From: Micromonospora arida
Lineage (GTDB): Bacteria; Actinomycetota; Actinomycetes; Mycobacteriales; Micromonosporaceae
Assembly: GCF_003857035.1 (NCBI RefSeq)
Contig: NZ_QGSY01000148.1
Location: forward strand, 24,194-88,193
Length of the DNA: 64,000 bases
Direction: 5' to 3'
Part shown: one piece after another, positions 52,103 to 59,346 of the stretch
Layout of the letters: each line of letters begins with the position of its first letter
Position numbering within the stretch: position 1 is the stretch's first letter
Program-made: the position numbers and the translations under genes
Notes under the pieces: generated by a model
Databases searched by the model: none
What the model was told of the DNA's origin: nothing
The model's input: the letters and a program-made list of their open reading frames with translations, nothing else

Positions 52103-52531
52103 TCAGCTTGTCGTGGCGGCGCGCGGCGTCGCCGCGTCATCCTCGGCGGGCATGGCGTCCCCAGTGGGCGTCGCCGCGTCAGCGTCGGTCGGCGTGCCGC
52201 CCCGACGGCGCAGCAGCCAGAACACGCCGGCCCCGACCGCGAAGGTGACCAGTACCCCGAGCACCCCGGAGAGGCCGGTGGAGACGAAGCTGTTCCGCAC
52301 GCCCCGTACGCCGTAGTCGGCGAGCGGGCTGTCGGCCAACTCATGGTCCTTCGCCTGCTGGGCCGGGCAGCTGCCGCCGACGATGTTGTCGTCGGCGTCG
52401 ACGGTGCAGCCCTTGAGCAGCGAGGAGTCCAACCCGTCCGGGTGGGACGAGGCGTAGTTGCTGACCACGCCGGCGAGCAGCAGCGCGACCAGCAGGCCGC
52501 CGGCCAGGAAGGCCCAGGAACGGTTCTTCAT
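52103..52531 (-). CDS. PDGLE-domain protein (CbiN-like subunit)
   Basis: 142 residues. TM1 (about 7-25) is followed by the defining 'SSHPDGLDSSLL', an external loop with two Cys, TM2 (about 88-108) and an Ala/Thr/Asp-rich cytoplasmic tail. PDGLE proteins replace CbiN as the small fourth subunit of Co/Ni ECF transporters. It overlaps cbiM by four bases. Confidence 0.9.
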   Translation of the reverse strand: MKNRSWAFLAGGLLVALLLAGVVSNYASSHPDGLDSSLLKGCTVDADDNIVGGSCPAQQAKDHELADSPLADYGVRGVRNSFVSTGLSGVLGVLVTFAVGAGVFWLLRRRGGTPTDADAATPTGDAMPAEDDAATPRAATTS

Positions 52532-53229
52532 CGGACACCTCCGGAGACCGGGACAGCGGGGGTGGTGGGGGTGCGCAGGGAGCGCAGCGCGTACACCAGG
52601 TCGGGTCGCACCTTCGCGACGGTGAGCACGGTGGTCGCGGTGATCAGGCCCTCGCCGATGCCGATCAGCAGGTGGGTTCCGGCCATCGTGCCGGCCAGGC
52701 CGGCCAGGTTGCTGCCCAGGTCGGTGGTGCCGCCGAGCCAGTACTGCACGACGAAGCCCTGGGACGCGACGACCACGCTGAGCATCGCGGCGACGAACGC
52801 GGTCACCGCCAGGCCGGCGCGCGTCCGGGGCAGCACTCGCAGCATCAGGGCGATCAGCAGGTACGCCGCGGCGGTGCCGAGCAGCGCCATGTTGGTGATG
52901 TTGAGGCCGAGCATCGCCACGCCGCCGTCACCGAAGACCAACGCCTGCACGACCAGCACCACGGACACGCAGAGCGCGCCGACCCACGGGCCGACCAGCA
53001 TGGCGGCGAGCGCGCCACCGAGCAGGTGGCCACTCACGCCGGCCGTGAAGATCGGGAAGTTGAGCATCTGGACGGCGAAGATGAACGCCGCCACCAGGCC
53101 GGCCATCGGTGCCAGCCGGTCGTCCAGGTCGCGCCGTCCGCGCAGAACGCAGGCGGTGAGCCCGGCCAGTGCGAGCGCCGCGAAGATCGCTGCGACGGGA
53201 CCGTCGATGATCCCGTTCGAGATGTGCAT
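52528..53229 (-). CDS. cbiM: Cobalt/nickel ECF transporter substrate-binding component CbiM
   Basis: 233 residues. ATG 53229 is chosen because it gives the essential N-terminus Met-His ('MHISNGIIDGP'); in CbiM/NikM the amino group and His2 coordinate the metal. About seven TM helices. 'FPIFTAGVSGHLLGGALAAML' holds the second metal-binding His. It is the first gene of the operon, preceded by a 25-bp palindrome that probably binds a metal regulator. Confidence 0.93.
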   Translation of the reverse strand: MHISNGIIDGPVAAIFAALALAGLTACVLRGRRDLDDRLAPMAGLVAAFIFAVQMLNFPIFTAGVSGHLLGGALAAMLVGPWVGALCVSVVLVVQALVFGDGGVAMLGLNITNMALLGTAAAYLLIALMLRVLPRTRAGLAVTAFVAAMLSVVVASQGFVVQYWLGGTTDLGSNLAGLAGTMAGTHLLIGIGEGLITATTVLTVAKVRPDLVYALRSLRTPTTPAVPVSGGVR

Positions 53230-53308
53230 CGCCAGTGTTTCCACGCGACCTCCCACGCGTCAGCGGGCCCGACCGGGCCGGCGTGGGTCAGCCTATTTCC
53301 CAAGCATC

Positions 53309-53333
53309 GTTGTTGCCAGACTCTGGCAACAAC
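53309..53333. promoter_or_regulatory. 25-bp perfect palindrome upstream of cbiM (metal-regulator operator)
   Basis: GTTGTTGCCAGA (53309-53320), central C, then its exact complement (53322-53333), 80 bp upstream of the cbiM start and about 110 bp from bcp. The TTGCC/GGCAA arms recall Fur-family (Nur-type) operators, which in actinobacteria repress nickel/cobalt uptake. The regulator is not in the window. I looked for a cobalamin riboswitch here and saw none. Confidence 0.6.
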
Positions 53334-53443
53334 CCATGGGCTTGATCACTCCAGGTCAGGCCCCGCCGACCCGCGCCGTACCCCACACGCCGACGCGTCG
53401 CGCCGGCGGCGGCGCTCGCCGGCACGGCGGTAGGGTCGAGGCC

Positions 53444-53920
53444 ATGACCTCGCCCGACCGCCTCTCCCCCGGTGACCCCGCGCCCGAGTTCACCCTCGCC
53501 ACCGACACCGGCGACCAGCTCTCCCTCGCCGACCTGCGCGGTCGCAAGGTCGTCCTGTACGCCTACCCGGCCGCGATGACCCCCGGCTGCACCAAGCAGG
53601 CCTGCGACTTCCGCGACTCGCTCGCCTCACTCCAGGCCGCCGGCTACGAGGTCGTCGGCATCTCCCCGGACAAGCCGGAGAAGCTGGCGAAGTTCCGCGA
53701 GCGTGACGCCATCACCTTCCCGCTGGTGTCGGACCCGGACAAGGCGGTGCTGACCGCCTACGGCGCGTACGGCGAGAAGCAGCTCTACGGCAAGACCGTC
53801 ACCGGCGTGATCCGCTCGACGTTCGTGATCGACGCCGACGGCAAGGTCGAGCGGGCGCTCTACAACGTCAAGGCCACCGGGCACGTCGCCAAGCTCCGCC
53901 GCGACCTCGGCCTGGACTGA
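53444..53920 (+). CDS. bcp: Thioredoxin-dependent thiol peroxidase (BCP/PrxQ type peroxiredoxin)
   Basis: 158 residues. 'YPAAMTPGCTKQACDFRD' holds peroxidatic Cys49 and a second Cys54 five residues on, the atypical two-Cys arrangement of bacterioferritin comigratory protein. 'IRSTFVIDADGKV' is typical too. It reduces hydrogen and organic peroxides with thioredoxin. The start is set by homology; upstream frame extension is antisense to cbiM. Confidence 0.93.
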   Translation: MTSPDRLSPGDPAPEFTLATDTGDQLSLADLRGRKVVLYAYPAAMTPGCTKQACDFRDSLASLQAAGYEVVGISPDKPEKLAKFRERDAITFPLVSDPDKAVLTAYGAYGEKQLYGKTVTGVIRSTFVIDADGKVERALYNVKATGHVAKLRRDLGLD

Positions 53921-53950
53921 CCTGTCGTACCGGATCGCTACGGTCCGTCA

Positions 53951-54547
53951 GTGGTTCGATACAAGTACACGCCCGAAGCGCTGGCCGCCGCTGCCGCCGT
54001 CGCCCGCAACATCACCGAGGTGATGCGGTTGCTCGGCGTACGCGTCAGCGGTGGCTCACACGCGCACATCAGCCGGCAGCTCAAGCGGTTCGGCATCGAC
54101 ACGTCGCACTTCACTGGTCAGGCACACAATCGAGGCGTGCGTTGGCGGCGCATGTCCCCCACAGAGTTGCTGGTAGTGCTGCCGGCCGGTTCCCGCCGAA
54201 TCCCGGGGATCCGCCTCAAACGCGCCTTGGCGACAATCGGCCTGCCCGAGACCTGCGAGGTGTGCGGCACCGGGTCAACGTGGCAAGGTGCCAGATTGAC
54301 GCTACACGTGGACCACATCAATGGCGATTTTCTCGACAACCGGCCGCGCAACCTTCGCCTGCTCTGCCCTAATTGCCACAGCCAGACCTCTACATACGCT
54401 GGTCAGCGACGGCCTGCACTCGTGGAGCCCGAGGTGGTCTACGATCCTGATGCGGTTACTCCGACCGGCTTCCCAATAGGCAGGCGACTGCCGCGTCGGC
54501 TGGAGTGGCCGTGGACGCTGGTGGAGTACAGCTTCAAGGGGCCGTAG
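53951..54547 (+). CDS. HNH endonuclease-type protein overlapping a tRNA gene
   Basis: 198 residues from GTG 53951. The N-terminal ~60 residues are a helix-turn-helix-like DNA-binding part ('ALAAAAAVARNITEVMRLLG'). The HNH domain (about 98-155) has the zinc knuckle 'CEVCG' and 'CPNCHS' and the catalytic 'LHVDHINGDFLDNRPRNL'. Such small HTH-HNH proteins are usually phage or mobile intron-type nucleases. The stop codon TAG (54545-54547) is formed by bases 8-10 of the following tRNA, a ten-base overlap that ties the two together. It probably reached this place as a unit with the tRNA. Confidence 0.85.
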   Translation: MVRYKYTPEALAAAAAVARNITEVMRLLGVRVSGGSHAHISRQLKRFGIDTSHFTGQAHNRGVRWRRMSPTELLVVLPAGSRRIPGIRLKRALATIGLPETCEVCGTGSTWQGARLTLHVDHINGDFLDNRPRNLRLLCPNCHSQTSTYAGQRRPALVEPEVVYDPDAVTPTGFPIGRRLPRRLEWPWTLVEYSFKGP

Positions 54548-54611
54548 CCCAACGGCAGGAGGCATGCGGTTTAGGTCCGCACCAGTGCGGGTTCGAATCC
54601 CGTCGGCCCCA
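54538..54611 (+). tRNA. Unusual tRNA with anticodon TAG and short variable loop
   Basis: Acceptor GGGGCCG/CGGCCCC, D-stem GCC/GGC, anticodon stem TGCGG/CCGCA with loop TTTAGGT, variable loop CCAGT, T-stem GCGGG/CCCGT with TTCGAAT, discriminator A; CCA is not encoded. Anticodon TAG would read the leucine codon CUA, yet bacterial leucine tRNAs have a long variable arm and this one does not. Either it is charged by a non-leucine synthetase or it is a mobile or degenerate tRNA. All stems are intact, so it is not obviously a pseudogene. Confidence 0.8.
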
Positions 54612-54632
54612 CATCGCCATTGAGTGGCGACG

Positions 54633-54659
54633 GATCCTGGCTCGGTCGGAGCCAGGATC
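54633..54659 (+). terminator. Hairpin after the unusual tRNA
   Basis: GATCCTGGCTC (54633-54643) pairs perfectly with 54649-54659 around a five-base loop, 21 bases after the tRNA. A smaller six-base stem (54614-54619 with 54625-54630) precedes it. Confidence 0.65.
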
Positions 54660-54711
54660 GGTTGTCGGGCGCGTCACTGTCGCGGGTCGTGGCCCTGGTC
54701 GTTGGGTCACG

Positions 54712-55248
54712 ATGGCGAGCGTGAGTCTGCGCTTCGTCCTCGATCCTGACCTGACCCCGCAGCTGCGTGCCGAGATCGTCGACCTCTGGGTGGACGTCAG
54801 CAACGCCGGCGGGGCGGTCGGCTTCGTGCCACCGGTCACCGCCATCGACGTGCACGTCACCGCCGATCCGACTTTCGCCGGCATCGTCGACGGACCGGAC
54901 CGGCTGCTGGTCGGCTACTCCGGGGACCGGCTGGCGGCGATGCTGATCTTCAGTGACAACCGTTTCCCGCTCACTGCGCACTGGTGTGTGGTGAAGCGGG
55001 TGATGGTCCACCCGGGCACCCAGGGCGCCGGCTACGGCTCGGCGCTGATGATGGAGGCCGCCCGGCTGGGCAGGGCGTTGGGCCACGAGGCGCTGCACGT
55101 CACGGTGCGCGACGGCCTGGGGTTGGACAAGTTCTACGGCCGCCTCGGGTACCGGGAGATCGGCCGGCTGCCGGGCGCGCTGCGGGTGGCCCCCGGTGAC
55201 GACCGGGACGAGATTCTGATGTGGCTCGATCTGACGGTGGCCGACTGA
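54712..55248 (+). CDS. GNAT-family N-acetyltransferase
   Basis: 178 residues. 'VKRVMVHPGTQGAGYGSALM' is GNAT motif A with the acetyl-CoA pyrophosphate loop (Q-G-A-G-Y-G). 'LHVTVRDGLGLDKFYGRLGY' is motif B with the family Tyr. It transfers an acyl group from acyl-CoA to an amine; the substrate is unknown. ATG 54712 is chosen; GTG 54721 is an alternative. It is convergent with the expansin-like gene, with only four bases between. Confidence 0.88.
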   Translation: MASVSLRFVLDPDLTPQLRAEIVDLWVDVSNAGGAVGFVPPVTAIDVHVTADPTFAGIVDGPDRLLVGYSGDRLAAMLIFSDNRFPLTAHWCVVKRVMVHPGTQGAGYGSALMMEAARLGRALGHEALHVTVRDGLGLDKFYGRLGYREIGRLPGALRVAPGDDRDEILMWLDLTVAD

Positions 55249-55252
55249 GCGG

Positions 55253-56242
55253 TCAGCCCCCGCACCACCGGGCGTTGGCCCGGGGCGAGTTGGTGGTCGG
55301 CGCGTCGGTGGCCGGAGCGCTCGTCCTCGCCACCTCGACCGAGCGCCGGGTCGGCGTCGGCGTGACGGCGGGTCGGCTGCTCGGCGGTCGGGTCGACGCG
55401 GGCGTAGGGCGTGGGGCCGCCCCGCCGCCGGGTGCGTACATCCGGACCGTGCTGTTCTGCACCTGGCCCGGTGCCATCCGGATGCCGCCGACGGTGACCC
55501 GGTTGCCGTACACGTCGGTGACCCGGACGGTGAACGGGCCCGGCCCGGCGCCGGAGGCGATCAACCAGTAGTTGTAGTCCTGCCGGGCGGCCGACTGCCA
55601 GGGGTCGCTGTCACGCTGCCGGACCTCGACGGACCGCAGCGGGTTGCCGTGGTTGCCGACGCGGACGGCGAACCACCACTGCGACGCGCCCTCCTTGATC
55701 CGGAAGGTGAGTGGTCCGGGCAGCGGCGGGTTGACCACCGCGCGGTAGGTGACCGGCACGAGGCCCTGGACCGGGTCGGCGATTCGGGCGAACGCCTCGC
55801 GGGACAGGTCGAGGTGGCCGGGCTCGCACTCCGGGCACTGGTCCATGATGAGCACCCGGACGGTGCCCTTGGGCCCGACGACGTCGAGGAACCCGCCGCA
55901 GGCGGCACCGGCGGAGTATTCCGTCGGACCGAGCGCGACGTAGAGCCGGTTGGCCGGGGCGGCCGGGTTCGAGCAGTTGCCGCCGGCGCCCTTGGAGTCG
56001 TAGAAGGTGGCCTTGCCGGTGTGCGTGGCGTTGCCGGTGGGCGGCGCGGCGGCCAGCGTCCGGCCGGCGGCGCAGGCCGGGGTGGAGCCGGAGCGCAGGG
56101 TGAGGGTGAGCCCGAGCGTCGCCGCGAGGACCGTTACGCCGGTGGCGACCAGCCAGGGCTTCGCGCCGGACGACGGCGCGGGCCGGTCCTCTGGAGGATG
56201 GTCCAGGTCGATGTTGATGTCGACAGCGCTTCCGTCCGTCAC
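55253..56242 (-). CDS. Bacterial expansin-like (EXLX-type) secreted protein
   Basis: 329 residues from a GTG. A short cytoplasmic part precedes one TM/uncleaved signal (about 29-50). The double-psi beta-barrel domain D1 (about 72-165) has 'GKATFYDSKGAGGNCS', 'ACGGFLDVVGPKG' and 'HLDLS', the Asp motif conserved in expansins. D2 is a CBM63-like sandwich (about 170-270) with surface Trp/Tyr ('GASQWWFAVRVGN', 'NYWLIASG'). A Pro/Thr/Ser tail follows. Expansins loosen cellulose or cell-wall networks without hydrolysis. Together with the CBM2-CotH and GH3 proteins it points to plant-material use. Confidence 0.88.
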   Translation of the reverse strand: MTDGSAVDINIDLDHPPEDRPAPSSGAKPWLVATGVTVLAATLGLTLTLRSGSTPACAAGRTLAAAPPTGNATHTGKATFYDSKGAGGNCSNPAAPANRLYVALGPTEYSAGAACGGFLDVVGPKGTVRVLIMDQCPECEPGHLDLSREAFARIADPVQGLVPVTYRAVVNPPLPGPLTFRIKEGASQWWFAVRVGNHGNPLRSVEVRQRDSDPWQSAARQDYNYWLIASGAGPGPFTVRVTDVYGNRVTVGGIRMAPGQVQNSTVRMYAPGGGAAPRPTPASTRPPSSRPAVTPTPTRRSVEVARTSAPATDAPTTNSPRANARWCGG

Positions 56243-56353
56243 GACGGCGATGCTGCCGGACCCGGTCGGGTACGGACAAGCGGGCTAAGCCAAAGCTAAG
56301 ACAGCATCGACGGACGGTGACCGTGGGGTGCCGATTGCTGGTCGGCGGCCCGG

Positions 56354-57172
56354 TCAGGGCGCGACGGCGATCGGGGCGTGCACCGCCAGGGGTCCGCTGT
56401 CGAGCGGCACCAGGTTCAGTCCGAAGAGGAGTTTCTGCTTGACGTTGCGGTGCCGCCCGAGGGTGCGCAGAGGCTCCTTGGTGCGTACCCCGGTCTCCTG
56501 GTCGGTGGTGGTCACCACGCAGCGGTCGCACGGCCCGGCGGCCTGGAACATCCGGTCGCCGATGCGCAGCCGCCGACCCACCCAGTCGTCCTCGGCCCAG
56601 GCCGACGCACCGTCGACGACCAGGTTGGGTCGGAAGCGGGTCATCGGCACCGGTTCCTCGCCCGCTTCGGCCAGCCAGTCGTTGAGGGCGTCGAGGGAGG
56701 CGGCGTTCGCCAGCAGCACCGGGTAGGCGTCGGCGAAACTGACCTGGTCACCGGTGTCGTGTTCGCGGGTGCCGGCGGCCAGGTGGCGGGTCGGCTGGGC
56801 CAGCCAGACCAGTCGGACCGGTCGGCCGAGCAGGGCGCCGAGCCAGTCGTCGGCCGCCTGGCCGGCCGGCAGCGCGGGGACCGGGAACGTGCGGCTGCGG
56901 AAGGTGCGCACCGCGACCGGTTCGCCGCCGGCCGGCTCGGGCACGTCGAGGTCGGGCTGCCCGTCGGCGCGCAGCGACAGACCTCCGGGGCGCACGGAGG
57001 CGCGCAGGCCGACGAGCCGGGTCGTCTCCCGCTGGGTGACGCCGACCCCGTCGGCGTCCACGACCATCCAGCGCCGGTCGCCGGCCAGGCCCCAGGGGTG
57101 CACGAACGCGCCGTCGTGGTCGAGCCGGTGACAACCCTTGATGGGGTACGTGTGAATCGAGGTCAGTCGCAC
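56354..57172 (-). CDS. MOSC domain-containing protein
   Basis: 272 residues from GTG 57172. The MOSC_N beta-barrel part ('RLTSIHTYPIKGC', 'GDRRWMVVDADGV', 'TQRETTRLVGL') is followed by the MOSC domain ('MTRFRPNLVVDG', 'GPCDRCVVTTTDQETG') with the conserved Cys that binds molybdenum cofactor sulfur in mARC/YcbX proteins. It may reduce N-hydroxylated compounds. It lies four bases downstream of a methyltransferase gene on the same strand. Confidence 0.9.
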   Translation of the reverse strand: MRLTSIHTYPIKGCHRLDHDGAFVHPWGLAGDRRWMVVDADGVGVTQRETTRLVGLRASVRPGGLSLRADGQPDLDVPEPAGGEPVAVRTFRSRTFPVPALPAGQAADDWLGALLGRPVRLVWLAQPTRHLAAGTREHDTGDQVSFADAYPVLLANAASLDALNDWLAEAGEEPVPMTRFRPNLVVDGASAWAEDDWVGRRLRIGDRMFQAAGPCDRCVVTTTDQETGVRTKEPLRTLGRHRNVKQKLLFGLNLVPLDSGPLAVHAPIAVAP

Positions 57173-57176
57173 CCGG

Positions 57177-58010
57177 CTACCATGCCACGCCGATCCCGTC
57201 GCCCGGGTACCAGTGGTTGGCCGGGCTCTCCCGGTAGGCGAGGAACCGCCGGCCGGTGCGTTCGGCGTGTTCGGCGAGCACGTTGGTGCTGGTGACGTTG
57301 TCGGTGAGCAGGATCGCGCCGGGGGCGAGCTTGGGCTCCACGGCGTCGAACTCACGCTTCTCGTGGGCGCGGCTGTGGTCGCTGTCGTGCAGGAACAGGT
57401 CTACCGGGCGGTCCAGCGCGCCGATCGAGGCGATCGAGTCGCCGATCACCAGGTCGACGACCTCCGACCACGGCGCGACCCGGGCGAGGTAGCCGGCCTC
57501 GGGGTTGATGTCGAGCGAGGTGACCCGGCCCGGGTGCCCCTCCTGCGCGTTGCGTAGCAGGGCGGACGCGAGGACGCAGGTGCCCAACCCCTTGTCCACG
57601 CCGGTTTCCACGACGTGCGCGGGGCGGGTGGCACGGACGATCGCGTACCAGCCGACACGTCGGGCATAGCGGACGTTCTTGTCGGCGAGACCACGGCGCG
57701 CTGCGGTGGCGGTGGCCTGCTCGATGTGGTGCCGCAGCACGTCGTCGGACTCGATCTCGGCGACGTAGCCGCGGACCTGCTGGACCGGAATGTCGCAGAC
57801 GACGCTGACGAACCAGGTCAGGTGGTGGCGACTCAGCTTGGTCAGCTCGTACGTGTAGTTGTGATGCTCACGGGAGGTGACCAACCACCGGGCCGAGGCG
57901 CGCAGCACCTTGGCGTCGTGGCGGGCGACCCGGGCGAGCCGCTTGGGGAATGCGGCGACGGGTGCGAGTGGGGTACGGGCGATCGCTCGGCGCAACTGCG
58001 TGGCGTCCAC
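57177..58010 (-). CDS. Class I SAM-dependent methyltransferase
   Basis: 277 residues from GTG 58010 with GGAGG nearby. The Rossmann core has motif I 'VVETGVDKGLGTCVLASAL', motif II 'VTSLDINPEAG', 'VDLVIGDSI' and 'VDLFLHDSDHSRAHEKREF', as in the Methyltransf_24 group acting on sugars or secondary metabolites. It forms a two-gene operon with the MOSC gene and sits beside envelope polysaccharide genes, so a sugar-modifying role is possible but unproven. Confidence 0.85.
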   Translation of the reverse strand: MDATQLRRAIARTPLAPVAAFPKRLARVARHDAKVLRASARWLVTSREHHNYTYELTKLSRHHLTWFVSVVCDIPVQQVRGYVAEIESDDVLRHHIEQATATAARRGLADKNVRYARRVGWYAIVRATRPAHVVETGVDKGLGTCVLASALLRNAQEGHPGRVTSLDINPEAGYLARVAPWSEVVDLVIGDSIASIGALDRPVDLFLHDSDHSRAHEKREFDAVEPKLAPGAILLTDNVTSTNVLAEHAERTGRRFLAYRESPANHWYPGDGIGVAW

Positions 58011-58149
58011 CGGAGGTTCATACCACCTTTACGGGGCCACCGGCAGAGAGAAGTCGCGGATGGCCACCGCCCGATTCGGAACCCACGTCGTTCGATCGTG
58101 GCCGGACGAGGGTACGCGGTAGGAAACCACGTTCAGTAGCATCGCGCCC

Positions 58150-59229
58150 ATGCCACGTCGTGAACATACAGCGGAGCACTGGACGGAACCGAGTTACGGC
58201 GCCGCCGGCGGGCCTCAACCGACCGAGGAAACACCGCCGGCCGCCGCGCCACCGCGCCGCCGCCGCTGGCGCCGGATCGCCCTGTTCAGCCTCTTGATCC
58301 TGCTGGTGCTGGGCGGCAGCGGCATGGTGGCCGGCGGTCTCTACCTGCGATCGGTCGAGTCGGGTATCGAGCGGGTCGACGCCTTCGACGGCGTGCCCGA
58401 GGAGTCGCGCCCGCAGGCGACCGTCGACGGTGCCATGAACATCATGATTCTGGGCAGCGACTCACGCGACCCGGAGAAGACGAGCGGCTCGCGTACCGAC
58501 ACGATCATCCTGGCCCACCTGCCGAAGGACCGGAAGAGCGCCCAGCTGATCTCGATCCCCCGCGACACCTGGGTTTCGGTGCCGAAGTCGAAGGACGGCA
58601 ACAACGGTGGCCGGGACGCCAAGGTGAACGCCGCGTACGCCTGGGGTGGGGTGCCCCTCATGGTGCAGACGGTGGAGAAGTTCACAGGCGTCCGGGTGGA
58701 CCACGTGACGTTGATCGATTTTGCGGGCTTCAAGGAGATCATCGACGCGCTGGGCGGCGTGGACATCAACTCGGAGAAGAGCTTCACCTCGATCCACGAG
58801 CCATTCCGCACCTTCAAGCAGGGCATGCAGCGGATGGATGGCGAGGCGGCTCTCGACTACTCGCGCCAGCGCAAGCAGTTCGCCGATGGTGACTTCGCCC
58901 GGATCCGCCACCAGCAGCAGGTGATCCGCGCCATCATCGACAAGGCCTCCTCTGGCGGCATCCTCACCAACCCCGGCAAGTTGAACAGCTTCCTCAAGGC
59001 CACCTCGAACTCGGTCTCGGTGGACAAGGAGCTGTCGCTGTTCGACATGGCGAATCAGATGCGCGGTGTTCGCGGCGGGAACATGACCTTCGTGACCAGC
59101 CCCACCAAGGGCACCGGCCGGATCGGGTCGGAGAGCGTGGTGTTGGCCGACAACGCCCGAGCGAAGACGTTCTACGACGCGGTCCGCCGGGACTCGGTCC
59201 CCGAGATCGTCAGCCTCGGCAAGAAGTGA
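58150..59229 (+). CDS. LytR-CpsA-Psr (LCP) family cell-wall polymer ligase
   Basis: 359 residues. A cytoplasmic Pro-rich start with an 'PRRRRWRR' anchor precedes one TM (about 42-65) and an LCP catalytic domain. Conserved Arg/Asp residues show in 'ILGSDSRD', 'SRTDTIILAH', 'LISIPRDTWVSVP', 'KVNAAYAWGG', 'LDYSRQRKQFADGDFARIRH'. LCP enzymes attach undecaprenyl-linked glycopolymers to peptidoglycan outside the membrane. Its place next to the initiating glycosylphosphotransferase fits this role. Confidence 0.93.
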   Translation: MPRREHTAEHWTEPSYGAAGGPQPTEETPPAAAPPRRRRWRRIALFSLLILLVLGGSGMVAGGLYLRSVESGIERVDAFDGVPEESRPQATVDGAMNIMILGSDSRDPEKTSGSRTDTIILAHLPKDRKSAQLISIPRDTWVSVPKSKDGNNGGRDAKVNAAYAWGGVPLMVQTVEKFTGVRVDHVTLIDFAGFKEIIDALGGVDINSEKSFTSIHEPFRTFKQGMQRMDGEAALDYSRQRKQFADGDFARIRHQQQVIRAIIDKASSGGILTNPGKLNSFLKATSNSVSVDKELSLFDMANQMRGVRGGNMTFVTSPTKGTGRIGSESVVLADNARAKTFYDAVRRDSVPEIVSLGKK

Positions 59230-59268
59230 CCTGTGGCCGGCGCGGACGCGCCGGCAGTCGACACACCA

Positions 59269-59301
59269 GACGGGCGGCGGCCTTCACGGCCGCCGCCCGT
59301 C
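59269..59301. terminator. Bidirectional terminator between LCP and glycosylphosphotransferase genes
   Basis: GACGGGCGGCGGCC (59269-59282) pairs perfectly over 14 bp with 59288-59301 around TTCAC, between convergent genes. Confidence 0.85.
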
Positions 59302-59346
59302 GCTGTGTGTCTGTGGCCCAGGCGGGCACACCGGTGATCGGATCGG

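Noticed and set aside
53230..53440. Cobalamin riboswitch upstream of cbiM
   Set aside because: No B12-box-like sequence was recognised; the main structure is a short perfect palindrome.
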